Assembly (NCBI GenBank): GCA_041583495.1 | Contig: JBFHFS010000006.1 | Span: forward strand, 1 to 64,000 | DNA: 64,000 nucleotides | Direction of reading: 5' to 3' | DNA from: JBFHFS01 sp041583495 | GTDB taxonomy: Bacteria; Bacteroidota; Bacteroidia; Bacteroidales; Marinilabiliaceae | Part shown: one piece after another, positions 42,958 through 51,923 of the stretch | Layout of the letters: every line of letters starts with the position of its first letter | How positions within the stretch are numbered: position 1 is the stretch's first letter | Position numbers and translations under genes: made by a program | The notes under the pieces: generated by a model | Databases searched by the model: none | The model's input: the letters and a program-made list of their open reading frames with translations, nothing else | What the model was told of the DNA's origin: nothing

Positions 42958-44319
42958 TTAGGGGTTGGCCAGGTTTGGCCGGCTAATACTCCTTATAAAG
43001 CCCTTAAAATCTCCCTGCCAATGGTCATGGTAGGATTTCAGGTGCTGCTCGGCCTGGGTAACTCCTGTTCGGGCTATTTGGATGATTGGGTCCAAATAGC
43101 GGCTTTCGTCTTCGATGCCCAGATCTTCCGACCGGGTGGTTAATCCTTGGGAAGAAATTTCTATGAGTTGGCGGGCTGCAGTCAGCACATTTAATTGGTC
43201 ATGGCCGGCCTTTAAAGCCCGTTTAGGGACCTGTGATCTAACTTCACGAAGGGAGTTAATATTCCAGGTTTTGGTTAAAACATAAGCCTCGTCCAAGGCA
43301 TTGGAGTCGTACAGAAGGCCAACCCAAAAGGCAGCTAAGGCGGAGATGTGCTCTACCGAACCGGCATCTGCGCCCCGCATCTCTATGAATTGTTTTAAGC
43401 GCACGTCCGGAAAGGCAGTGGATACGTGCGTTTCCCAATCCTGTAAGGTGGGCCTAAGGGTATGCCGACCTTTCATGAAATCTCTGAAGGTGAGGTTGTT
43501 GGCCGGCAGGTATTCTCCCTCGCGATGGATGAAGTACATCGGGATGTCCAATAGGTAATCGGTCCACCGTTCAAAGCCAAAATCCTGATCGAAGATGAAG
43601 GGTAAAAAACCACATCTGTCGGGGTCGGTATCGTCCCATATTTTTGCCCGATAGCTTAAATGTCCGTTGGGTTGACCTTCGGTGAAAGGCGAATTGGCAA
43701 ACAGGGCGGTGACAATGGGCTGCACAGCCTGGGCCACTCTGAATTTTTTCACCATATCCCTTTCATTCAAATAATCCAGGTTTACCTGAATGGTGGAGGT
43801 ACGCGTCATCATATCTAAGCCCAGGTGGCCTTTGGAGGGCATGTACGCTTTCATTAAATGGTAACGTTGCTTGGGCATCCAGGGCATGTCCTCTCGTTTC
43901 CACAATGGGTCGAAGCCCATGGCCAGGTTGATGAAGCCAAATTTGTTACTGATGAGGTCCAGTTTCTCAAAATGTTTTTTGGTTTCAGCAAAGGTCTCGT
44001 GGACGGTCGTAAAATTTCGTCCCGAAAGCTCAAATTGGCCACCCGGCTCTATGGTGATAGAAGCGCCCTCTTTGGTGAGGCCAACAATCAGGTTTTGCTC
44101 TTTTATGGGGTGCCATCCAAGATTTTGAGCGTGTTCCAGGATCTCCCGGATCCCGGGATGGGAATTATAGTCCAGGCGCTGGAGATTGGGCAACCCGAAG
44201 AGGAATTTTTCATGTTCGGTTCCCACACCCCACTGGCTTTTGGGCTTGCTTCCCCTTTCGAAATACCCGATGAGCTGGTTTTTATGATGGATTTCTATGT
44301 TATTATGTATTGTCGACAT
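42958..44319 (-). CDS. Glutamate-cysteine ligase, plant/alphaproteobacterial type
   Basis: 453 residues, the length of the GCS2-type ligases of plants and alphaproteobacteria rather than the E. coli GshA type. Visible segments include WGVGTEHEKFLFG near the start, ITIEPGGQFELSG (nucleotide/metal site), MTRTSTIQVNLDY, and the conserved RGADAGSVEHISALAAFWVGLLYD. It joins glutamate and cysteine through the gamma carboxyl, the first step of glutathione synthesis. It is 156 bases downstream of the ATP-grasp gene that can supply the second step. Confidence 0.85.
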   Translation of the reverse strand: MSTIHNNIEIHHKNQLIGYFERGSKPKSQWGVGTEHEKFLFGLPNLQRLDYNSHPGIREILEHAQNLGWHPIKEQNLIVGLTKEGASITIEPGGQFELSGRNFTTVHETFAETKKHFEKLDLISNKFGFINLAMGFDPLWKREDMPWMPKQRYHLMKAYMPSKGHLGLDMMTRTSTIQVNLDYLNERDMVKKFRVAQAVQPIVTALFANSPFTEGQPNGHLSYRAKIWDDTDPDRCGFLPFIFDQDFGFERWTDYLLDIPMYFIHREGEYLPANNLTFRDFMKGRHTLRPTLQDWETHVSTAFPDVRLKQFIEMRGADAGSVEHISALAAFWVGLLYDSNALDEAYVLTKTWNINSLREVRSQVPKRALKAGHDQLNVLTAARQLIEISSQGLTTRSEDLGIEDESRYLDPIIQIARTGVTQAEQHLKSYHDHWQGDFKGFIRSISRPNLANP

Positions 44320-44475
44320 ATTTATTGATGGAATAATGAATGATGCTCATCCCCGCAAGGGAAAAACGGGGAAGAGGTTTTGTAAATAAAATGACAAAGG
44401 TACTCTTTCCTGTTAAACAGTTTCTCCGGGTATTCGATGGCTTAAATAGAAAGAACCATCGAAACGGAAATCGGT

Positions 44476-45474
44476 TTATTTGGAATTAAGAATACTGTCG
44501 AGAACGTATTTGGCCACATTTCGGTTCTTACCTTTAAATGGGAAATTATGCATCGATAACATGGCCGGGGCATTCAGCTCCACCACAATGTAGTTGTTGT
44601 GTGAGGGGGGCAGGTTTAGGTCGGCGATAATGATATCGATGCCTGCTATCTTTAAACCGGCTGCCCGGGCCGACTCGATAGCAATCTGTTTGTAAAAGGG
44701 GGGCATTTCATCGGTGACGTCGATGCTGTCGCCTCCGGTGCTTAGATTAGAATTTCTGCGCAGAAAGATTTTTTGTCCATGTTTGGGAACGCTTTCCGGC
44801 TTAAGATCCTGTGCTTCAAGATGCCTTAATACCTCTTCGTCTAATCGTATCTTTAGGAGGGGATGGGTGTAATCGATTCCCCGGTTTTTATTTTTTTTGT
44901 CGATCAGCTCTTTGATGGTTTGCCTACCATCTCCGGTCACGTTGGCGGGTTCTCTGAAGGCGATGGCTCTAACCACCTGGTCGATAACCAGAAATCGATA
45001 TTCCTTTCCCTGGAAGTACTCTTCGACAATGACTTTTTTTGAGTGTTGAAATGCTCTTTCGATGGCTTTGATCAGGTCCTGTTTGGTTTGGATATGGGTG
45101 CTCACCCCAATGCCATGGTCGGTATCCATGGGCTTAACCACCAGAGGAAAACGAACCTCCATAATCTTTTCAACCTGATGGGGGCTGGTCATTAAGACCC
45201 CATGCGCATGCCGGATCCCCCGTCGTTTTAAGAAAATTTTGGTCATCCATTTGTTGTTGGATATCCAATAGGCAATCAGGGAGTTGGCGTCGGATATCGT
45301 GCCCTCGTGAATAATGTATTCCTTGTTGTTGTAGGTGAGCGTGATGAGATTGTTGTCGGGATCGATAACCTCGAAAGGCAGTCCCCGCCTTATGATTTCG
45401 GCAATAACAATTTGTGTGGTGGCTTCAAAATGTTCGTAGCCAACAAGGGGGATGAATTTGTATGTGTCTTGCAT
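44476..45474 (-). CDS. ATP-grasp ligase, glutathione synthetase domain of the GshF type
   Basis: 332 residues. It resembles the C-terminal ATP-grasp half of bifunctional GshF, and also cyanophycin synthetase: FPLVVKPMDTDHGIGVS, VIVEEYFQGKEYRFLVIDQ, REPANVTGDGRQTIKELI and the metal-binding end GIDIIIADLNLP..NNYIVVELNAPAMLSMH. It has no ligase domain for the first step, which the next gene encodes. Together they should make glutathione. The end of the protein (PFKGKNRNVAKYVLD) fits GshF. A cyanophycin-like or other gamma-glutamyl peptide product is the main alternative. Confidence 0.8.
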   Translation of the reverse strand: MQDTYKFIPLVGYEHFEATTQIVIAEIIRRGLPFEVIDPDNNLITLTYNNKEYIIHEGTISDANSLIAYWISNNKWMTKIFLKRRGIRHAHGVLMTSPHQVEKIMEVRFPLVVKPMDTDHGIGVSTHIQTKQDLIKAIERAFQHSKKVIVEEYFQGKEYRFLVIDQVVRAIAFREPANVTGDGRQTIKELIDKKNKNRGIDYTHPLLKIRLDEEVLRHLEAQDLKPESVPKHGQKIFLRRNSNLSTGGDSIDVTDEMPPFYKQIAIESARAAGLKIAGIDIIIADLNLPPSHNNYIVVELNAPAMLSMHNFPFKGKNRNVAKYVLDSILNSK

Positions 45475-45743
45475 GGTTGGGTTTTCATTTAGTTTTAGCC
45501 GATAATAAAAACAGAATTTCGGATAATCATTATGCTATGCGTGGAGGCAGATTCTTTAATATGTTTCTTTTCTTCCGATTTTAACCGGGTGAAATTACAA
45601 TAAACAGGTTGCGAAAGCGTGCCTCTGATTAAAAGTAAAAAGGTGTATTCCCTAAAACCGGAAACCGAAGGTATTGTTTATTGAACGAAGAGAACTGTTG
45701 GGTACCATCATTCCGGGTTTGGTGCCTGTTTTGTTGGATTAAA

Positions 45744-46853
45744 TCAATAATCGGCCTCTGTGCTTCCTGATGGAGACTGTTTTTGAATCTCTTTAAACAG
45801 GGCCTTGAATGTGGCAACCTGGCCACTCTCCTGCTTATCGGAAGAGGCGTAAAACTCCTTCAAAAAGGTCTCGTTATCTACCCATATGGTTTGCATGATG
45901 CCCTGAAACCTGTCTTTCATGTGGGGTGTTGAGGTCTCTCTAAAGTGAAACATATCCTTTGTTTGGGTGATGGCCACCCTGGGTTTTCGCCAGGGGCAGG
46001 TAATGACCTTAAATCCCTTCATCGCAAACAGGACAGCCGTTTGATCGGGCCGCTCGTAGTGCCAATCACAGATGGTAACGTCTTTTTGGATTAGGTCGAT
46101 GGCCCGGTGGGTGTTGTTCATGCTGGCTTCCCACATTCCCAGCCCGGTGGTTTTGCCATCGATGAGCCGGTCCCCCCAAATCCATAGTTCCCGGTTGGTT
46201 AGGTTCAGATGGTTTCGAATTTTATTGACTTCACCTGCAAATAATTGCGCCGGGTCCAGTCCGCTGCATCGGGGGCATTGTTGGTGCCCGATATAAAAAA
46301 CCTCGTCCATCCCGGCATGGAAGGCTTTGGCTTCAAAGACTTCACAGATCTCATCTACCAGGTCAAAGACTACCTCATGTACCTGTGGATGCAAGGGGCA
46401 ATAGCTTTTGCAGTAGAGGCCATCCTTGTTGGGCCACTCATATTTGTCGGGTATCTGAATGCCGGGTGTTTCGTCAAATTCAGGATAAACCTTCAACAAA
46501 TTACTGAGTTTGCTGGCCCAGGACTGGTGTCCCAAAAGATTCACCTGGGGAATGATTTGAATATGGTTTTTGCGGCAAGCTGCCACGAGTTGCTTTACCT
46601 CCTGCTTCGAAAGCGCCTTTTCGTTACGAAGTTCGGGATGAGTTTCGTACATGTAGTTGTAATCGACCCTGAGAACCAGGGTGTTGACGTTTCTTGGGGC
46701 CAGCTCCTGTTCGATGAATTTTACAAAAGCCTCCAGGTTCTGGGCCTGCGGGGCCGAGATGCAAAATCCCCTCACAGGCAAAGTATCCTGGGCTTTTGAA
46801 AGAATAAAACCAAACATTACAATACAAACCGTTAAAAAGTGTCTTGCTCTCAT
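45744..46853 (-). CDS. Secreted GH20-like glycoside hydrolase
   Basis: 369 residues. A signal peptide ends near SKA (20-21), and a single TIM barrel follows. The GH20 signature is seen: VNTLVLRVDYNYMYETHPEL, IQIIPQVNLLGHQSWAS, and FHAGMDEVFYIG with the Asp-Glu pair (Asp183, Glu184) that carries out substrate-assisted hexosaminide cleavage. An adjacent CPRCSG pair (Cys193, Cys196) may bind metal. The N-terminal GH20b domain is absent. It lies 131 bases after the AraC regulator on the same strand and is probably co-expressed. Related proteins of this short form are not all proven hexosaminidases. Confidence 0.8.
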   Translation of the reverse strand: MRARHFLTVCIVMFGFILSKAQDTLPVRGFCISAPQAQNLEAFVKFIEQELAPRNVNTLVLRVDYNYMYETHPELRNEKALSKQEVKQLVAACRKNHIQIIPQVNLLGHQSWASKLSNLLKVYPEFDETPGIQIPDKYEWPNKDGLYCKSYCPLHPQVHEVVFDLVDEICEVFEAKAFHAGMDEVFYIGHQQCPRCSGLDPAQLFAGEVNKIRNHLNLTNRELWIWGDRLIDGKTTGLGMWEASMNNTHRAIDLIQKDVTICDWHYERPDQTAVLFAMKGFKVITCPWRKPRVAITQTKDMFHFRETSTPHMKDRFQGIMQTIWVDNETFLKEFYASSDKQESGQVATFKALFKEIQKQSPSGSTEADY

Positions 46854-46984
46854 ATCGGTCAGCTTAGGTTTTAATAGGTTTTACCCAATAGTTTCCCCAC
46901 CGGGTAAAGGTAAAATCCAACTATTCCTAAAGATAGTGTTTTAGATCCGGATATGCCTAATTTAAGCGACTGGGCAATGGGTTT

Positions 46985-47854
46985 TTAGGTTGTTTTTTTA
47001 ACCTCTGAGGGAGGTATTCCCATCTTGCTTTTAAATAATCGGCTAAAGTAATGAATGGATTCAAAGCCGGTCTGGTAGGCGACTTGTTTGATGGGCAGAT
47101 CGGTGGACAGAAGCAGTTCCCGGGCTTTCATCAGCCGAAGATGCATGTGGTAATGCCCCGGGGAAACCCCGGTATGTTTTTTAAACATCTTTCGGAAATA
47201 GGAGTAGCCAAGATTAAGGGTGGCAGCTATCTCTTTGAAATTCAGATCCTGATTGAGGTTGTCGCGGATGATGAATTTGGCCTCATCTATGACTTTCTCC
47301 AGTGGTTTGTTTTTAAACTCCTTGTTTTTAATATAGGACACGAGCGATCCCATTAAGCGGATGACAATGCCGGATGAGATCATCTGAAACCCTGGCTTCT
47401 CTTTAATGGCAAGCTCAAAAATCTGGTAATAGCAATCAATCAGGTTTTCTTTAAGCCCGCATTGAATAAAGGGGGTTTTCGAATTCAGAATGGGGTTCGC
47501 GAAGAGTCGGTCGGCGATATCTCCCTCAAAGCCGATATAGTGTTCTGTCCAGCCGGTTTTTGGGTTGGGTTTGTAACGATGCCACAGCCCCGGTTTTATG
47601 AGGATAATGGTGCCACCGTTTATGGGGTATTTTCCGTCAATGGTTTCAAGGGTTCCGCTTCCCTTGGTGATGTATATTATTTGGTATTCGGATAAGCTTC
47701 GACCAGTTGGCCATTTGAAATAATAACCTGTTGGATGCTGTGGGGAGGGATAGACCGCATTCTTCTGAATGGTGGCTTGTCCTACTACATTTAAGGAAAG
47801 ACCCCACTGTTTGTCTTCGGGACCTGGCATTAAATATTTGAAGAAATCTTCCAT
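46985..47854 (-). CDS. AraC-family transcriptional regulator
   Basis: 289 residues. An N-terminal cupin-like sensor (about 20-150, with YQIIYITKGSGTLETIDG and GTIILIKPGLWHRYKP) precedes a C-terminal double helix-turn-helix (about 190-287, FKEIAATLNLGYSYFRKMFKKHTGVSPGHY and IKQVAYQTGFESIHYFSRLFKSK). The cupin probably binds a sugar. It is divergent from the SusC/SusD genes and adjacent to the GH20-like gene, so it is the likely local regulator of the locus. No HTCS or ECF sigma/anti-sigma pair is present. Confidence 0.9.
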   Translation of the reverse strand: MEDFFKYLMPGPEDKQWGLSLNVVGQATIQKNAVYPSPQHPTGYYFKWPTGRSLSEYQIIYITKGSGTLETIDGKYPINGGTIILIKPGLWHRYKPNPKTGWTEHYIGFEGDIADRLFANPILNSKTPFIQCGLKENLIDCYYQIFELAIKEKPGFQMISSGIVIRLMGSLVSYIKNKEFKNKPLEKVIDEAKFIIRDNLNQDLNFKEIAATLNLGYSYFRKMFKKHTGVSPGHYHMHLRLMKARELLLSTDLPIKQVAYQTGFESIHYFSRLFKSKMGIPPSEVKKTT

Positions 47855-48709
47855 GGGTTGTGTCTGTTGTGCGAAAAAAGAGATGCTGTTATGATGAACC
47901 GATGTTTATTTCAAGCGCTTCCCCGATCGAATACTCTCGGGTGAAATCCTGTTCAGATTGTCGGCCCTTTAAAAATATTTATGGATTACAAGCCTATAAA
48001 TATAGCCCAAATTGTTACAAGTCCTATTTTTTAAATTATCCAAGTTCTATGCGGGCTTTAAGAAATATTTTTTCTAATAGTGCCAAAAAGGTAAACAAAA
48101 TTGCCAAAATGTGTATTGATTGCCCGTTTCTTTTTGTGTTCATTTGTTAATAAAAACAAACATCGTGGTAGGATAAGTATATGAAGTAAAGAATATTTAT
48201 GACTTTTTTGATTTCCAAAAAGCTTTTAAAGTATTTGTTATGTCGATGTGTTTAAAAGGTTAAAAAATTGAGTGGAATCTAAAACCACTACATTGAATAA
48301 AAAAAACAAAAAAAGCAGAAAAAATGAAAACAACTGTGTTGATTGTTGGTCTTTTATTAACAGTGATCCTTTCTGCTCAAATTACGCCGGCACTAAAACC
48401 GGATACATTAAATGTAAAAATCAAAAAAGAAATCTGCGGCCATTTTTCTGTGCATATGGGAACTTCTGTTTATGAAGGTATTTGTTTTGGCCAGATTCTT
48501 ATCCCTCACCTTATATAAGTAAAGACATGAAAAGCGACGGTTTCTCATGTCTTGTAGTGCTTTAACGGTATGGTGGTTTAACAGGAAAGTACCCCGTCCT
48601 GCATATCCGGGGTCACTAATCATACAATTTACCGAATTAATCAATCATATAAAGTCTTTTAGTGTTCATTAAGTATGAATTATTTTAATAATTAAATGAA
48701 AGCGTATTT
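47855..48709. other. Long intergenic region ahead of the SusC/SusD operon
   Basis: 855 AT-rich bases between the divergent AraC and SusC1 genes. It includes the GH51-like remnant (48324-48566) and should carry the promoter and regulator sites for both sides. I cannot place a TAnnTTTG box for SusC1. A 96-codon frame at 47860-48150 has no coding character. A small GC hairpin (CCCCG/CGGGG) lies at 48590-48610. Confidence 0.5.
48324..48566 (+). pseudogene. Frameshifted 5' remnant of a GH51-type alpha-L-arabinofuranosidase
   Basis: The ATG at 48324 opens a signal peptide (MKTTVLIVGLLLTVILSAQ). The following residues, VKIKKEICGHFSVHMG and TSVYEGICFG, match the start of GH51 arabinofuranosidases (typically INK.IYGHF.EHLG..IYEG.WVG). 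At about 48491 the frame breaks: reading one base back gives PDSYPSPYISKDMKSDGF, and GH51 enzymes continue with G-PDS-x-IPN at exactly this point. The shifted frame stops soon after (by about 48566). No later GH51 motif (acid/base or nucleophile Glu) follows before SusC1, so about 85 percent of the gene is missing. An alternative is a chance open frame, but the match on both sides of the shift argues against it. Confidence 0.6.
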
Positions 48710-51700
48710 ATGAAAAAATCATCTAAAATGAGAAGTAGAATAAGATGCTTGCTCTATCGAAAATGTAAACTTTGGTTATTGCTCGTATTTACTATGCTGC
48801 AACTTTCCTTTACGGTTAATGGACAAAATACCGTATCGGGAAAGGTAACAGATGTGAAGGGAGAACCCATTCCCGGGGTTTCCATTGTTATACAAGGGAC
48901 CACCATTGGCACCATCACGGATATGGATGGGGTTTTTTCTCTTTCCAATGTTCCCGACAAGGCGGTTTTGATGTGTTCTTTTGTAGGGATGAAGACCCAG
49001 ACGATTGAATATACCCAACAAGCCTATCTGAATATTACTATGGAGGAAACAACCACGGGTCTGGAGGAAGTGGTGGTGGTTGGCTATGGGGTTCAGAAAA
49101 AGGTTTCGGTGACAGCTGCCGTATCAACGATTCAGACCAAGGAAATTGCACAAAGTTCCTCTGCCAGTCTTGCAAATGCGCTATCCGGGCGTCTTTCCGG
49201 TTTAACCTCTATCCAGTCAGGAGGGGGCCAACCCGGGCGTGACGATGCGACCATGTACCTGCGTGGAGCTGCCACAACAAATGGCCGGAGTCCACTGATC
49301 CTTATTGATGGTGTTCCCCGGGATAATATCCGGACAATTGATCCCAATGAAGTTGCATCGGTTTCTATATTAAAAGATGCATCGGCTACCGCCTTGTTTG
49401 GGGTACGCGGGGCCAATGGGGTAATTTTGATTACCACTCGCCGGGGTACCGAAGGAAAAATGGAGCTATCCATTAATGCCGAACAAAGTTTTTCTTCATT
49501 TACACGGGAGCCGGAACGCCTTCATTCTTTGGAGTATATGGCGCTTCGTAATGAGGCTTCGCTGAATGACGGGATAACGACTCCTCCCTTCGATCAGACT
49601 ACCATGGACCGTTATGCCAACCCGCTGGAAGGCCTTGACCCGAATGCATCGGATTATGAAGAACAGGCACGTATCCGAAAATACATGTATCCCGATCATG
49701 ATTATTACCGTGAATATATTTCCCGTTACGCGCCCCAGTCCAGAATCAATATGAGTGCAACCGGGGGAACTGAAAAAGTCTCTTACTTTATCAATGCTGC
49801 GTTTCTTCATCAGGGGGGAAACCTGAATACCGAACCCGAATCGGTGTTGGGATATGATCCATCTTCCAAGATGGACCGGTATAACTTTAGGTCGAATCTT
49901 GACTATACCGTTACAAAATCTTTAAAAGCCTTTCTGAATATTGGAAGTTATATTGAACAGGTAAATATGCCGGCTGCCTGGTTGTATGGCAATGACACGA
50001 ACTGGATGATGCGTGATCTCATCTATCAGGCACAAACAGTTCTTCCCATTACCCCCGGTCCAACAACCATAGCCGGATTTGGTGTTGAACCCGGGCAAAT
50101 TGTTGACCCCGGCTACATGGACCGTTCTGCTTTTGAAATTATGAACCGGTTTGGTTATCGCAATGAAGTAAGGGCCAACCTCAATGCCTCTTTGGGAATG
50201 GAGTGGGATTTAAGCGAATCCGTCACGGAGGGCCTTAGCCTCAAAGGAATGATTTCCTATGACTCCAAGTCAACCACCGCGATGCAAGGAGCCAAATCAG
50301 AAAGGCTTTATCTGGCCGATGTTAATCCTGTTACCAACACGATGGGCTATTCGATTAAACGCGACAGTGAAAGTTTGCTTTCAATTACAAAAGGGGCCGA
50401 TTCAAGGTATAACATCAACCTTCAGGGTTCAATTAATTACCAAAGGACTTTTGGGCAGAAGCACAACGTTACGGGGATGATTTTAGCCCAAAGAGATTAT
50501 TGGGAAACAACAGCCGGTGAAATACCCTATAATTTGTTGGGTGTTGCTGGTCGTTTTACCTACGACTTTGATAACCGGTACCTGGGTGAGGTTAACATGG
50601 GGTACAATGGGTCAGAGCAGTTTGCACCAAGCAATCGTTACGGTTTTTTTCCCGCTGTATCGGTTGGATGGGTTGTTTCAAACGAAGGCTTTTTGAAGGA
50701 AAATGATCTTGTAACCAATTTGAAGCTGAGAGTCTCCTATGGAAAAGTTGGAAACGACAAAATGGGAAGTTCCAGGTTCCTGTATATGGATAATATCAGT
50801 ATGGGGAGTGGTCCTCTTAGCAGTTTGGGTTTGGGTCAGGGGGTTAGCCAAGGCCTTTTGGGCAATACAAATTTAAGTTGGGAGGTTGCAAAAAAACAAA
50901 ATTATGGTGTTGATCTGCAGTTGATCAGAGAGTTGAACCTTTCATTTGATTACTTTATCGAGAATCGGACCGATATCCTCATATCCCGGGGAACTGTTCC
51001 GGAATTACAGGGAATACCGTTGGGCAATATACCAAAAGTAAATATGGGGGAGGTTGATAACAGTGGGTACGAAATTGAGATGACCTACAATAAAGCGTTG
51101 ACCAAAGATCTTTTGATGACGGTAAGGGGTAACTACAGCTACAATCATAATAAAAGGATTTTTATGGATGAACCCATTCGCGACGAGTCCTATTATTATC
51201 AGTACAGAAGCACGGGTTATCCAATAGGGCAGGCCTGGGGTTACAAAATTGATTACAGCAATGGCAACGGTTACTTTAATTCACAGGAAGAACTGGATGA
51301 ATATCTGGGAACCACAACTTATGGTTTTGGTGATCCACGTGTCGGCGACTTCAAGTATTTAGACCTGAATGGAGATGGCACTGTCAATGATAAGGATCAA
51401 GCCCCGATCGGTTACTCCAGTATTCCAAGAATAGCCTATGGTCTTACCATCAATCTGGACTACAAAAACTTTGATTTTACGGTGTTTTTCCAGGGGGTGG
51501 GTAAATACAATACCAACTATAGCGCCCAGGGGGTATATGAATATATCATAAAAGGAACTTATTTCGATTACCACAAGAGTGCCTGGACTGAAGAACGCTA
51601 TACCAATGGAGAGGAAATCACCTATCCGGCATTAAGTACCCGCAGTAATACCAACCATGTGGCGAACGATTATTTTATCATGAACCGTTCTTTTACCCGT

Positions 51701-51904
51701 TTAAAAAACCTGGAATTGGGATATACCCTTCCTAAAACAGCACTCAAAAGGTTAGGAGTACAGAATCTGAGGGTATATGTGAGTGGACAAAACCTCTTTA
51801 CCTGGGATCATTTACGCATGGGACACCTCGATCCTGAGAACGACGATTCACTTGGGTATCCGGTAACTAAAATGAAAAGTTTTGGTCTCGACCTCACTTT
51901 CTAA
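48710..51904 (+). CDS. SusC/RagA-family TonB-dependent transporter (first)
   Basis: 1064 residues. An uncommonly long basic N-terminus precedes the signal peptide (about 18-39, ending VNG). It is followed by a carboxypeptidase-like domain (NTVSGKVTDVKGEPIPGVSI to about 110), a TonB box (GLEEVVVVGYG), the plug (LSGRLSGLTSIQ, MYLRGAATTNGRSPLILIDGVPR, SVSILKDASATALFGVRGANGVILITTRRG) and a 22-strand barrel ending in DLTF. SusC proteins import oligosaccharides across the outer membrane with a SusD lid. The SusD1 gene begins 19 bases on. Confidence 0.95.
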   Translation: MKKSSKMRSRIRCLLYRKCKLWLLLVFTMLQLSFTVNGQNTVSGKVTDVKGEPIPGVSIVIQGTTIGTITDMDGVFSLSNVPDKAVLMCSFVGMKTQTIEYTQQAYLNITMEETTTGLEEVVVVGYGVQKKVSVTAAVSTIQTKEIAQSSSASLANALSGRLSGLTSIQSGGGQPGRDDATMYLRGAATTNGRSPLILIDGVPRDNIRTIDPNEVASVSILKDASATALFGVRGANGVILITTRRGTEGKMELSINAEQSFSSFTREPERLHSLEYMALRNEASLNDGITTPPFDQTTMDRYANPLEGLDPNASDYEEQARIRKYMYPDHDYYREYISRYAPQSRINMSATGGTEKVSYFINAAFLHQGGNLNTEPESVLGYDPSSKMDRYNFRSNLDYTVTKSLKAFLNIGSYIEQVNMPAAWLYGNDTNWMMRDLIYQAQTVLPITPGPTTIAGFGVEPGQIVDPGYMDRSAFEIMNRFGYRNEVRANLNASLGMEWDLSESVTEGLSLKGMISYDSKSTTAMQGAKSERLYLADVNPVTNTMGYSIKRDSESLLSITKGADSRYNINLQGSINYQRTFGQKHNVTGMILAQRDYWETTAGEIPYNLLGVAGRFTYDFDNRYLGEVNMGYNGSEQFAPSNRYGFFPAVSVGWVVSNEGFLKENDLVTNLKLRVSYGKVGNDKMGSSRFLYMDNISMGSGPLSSLGLGQGVSQGLLGNTNLSWEVAKKQNYGVDLQLIRELNLSFDYFIENRTDILISRGTVPELQGIPLGNIPKVNMGEVDNSGYEIEMTYNKALTKDLLMTVRGNYSYNHNKRIFMDEPIRDESYYYQYRSTGYPIGQAWGYKIDYSNGNGYFNSQEELDEYLGTTTYGFGDPRVGDFKYLDLNGDGTVNDKDQAPIGYSSIPRIAYGLTINLDYKNFDFTVFFQGVGKYNTNYSAQGVYEYIIKGTYFDYHKSAWTEERYTNGEEITYPALSTRSNTNHVANDYFIMNRSFTRLKNLELGYTLPKTALKRLGVQNLRVYVSGQNLFTWDHLRMGHLDPENDDSLGYPVTKMKSFGLDLTF

Positions 51905-51923
51905 TCCTTAAATTATTGAAATT

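Noticed and set aside
47860..48150. 96-codon plus-strand frame upstream of the GH51 remnant
   Set aside because: Composition is like translated AT-rich spacer, with scattered Cys and Tyr and no motif, and it begins directly opposite the AraC start.
34803..48709. CRISPR array or tRNA gene in the longer intergenic regions
   Set aside because: I checked the longer gaps by eye on both strands and found no regular direct repeats with spacers and no cloverleaf with a T-arm GGTTCGA-type motif.
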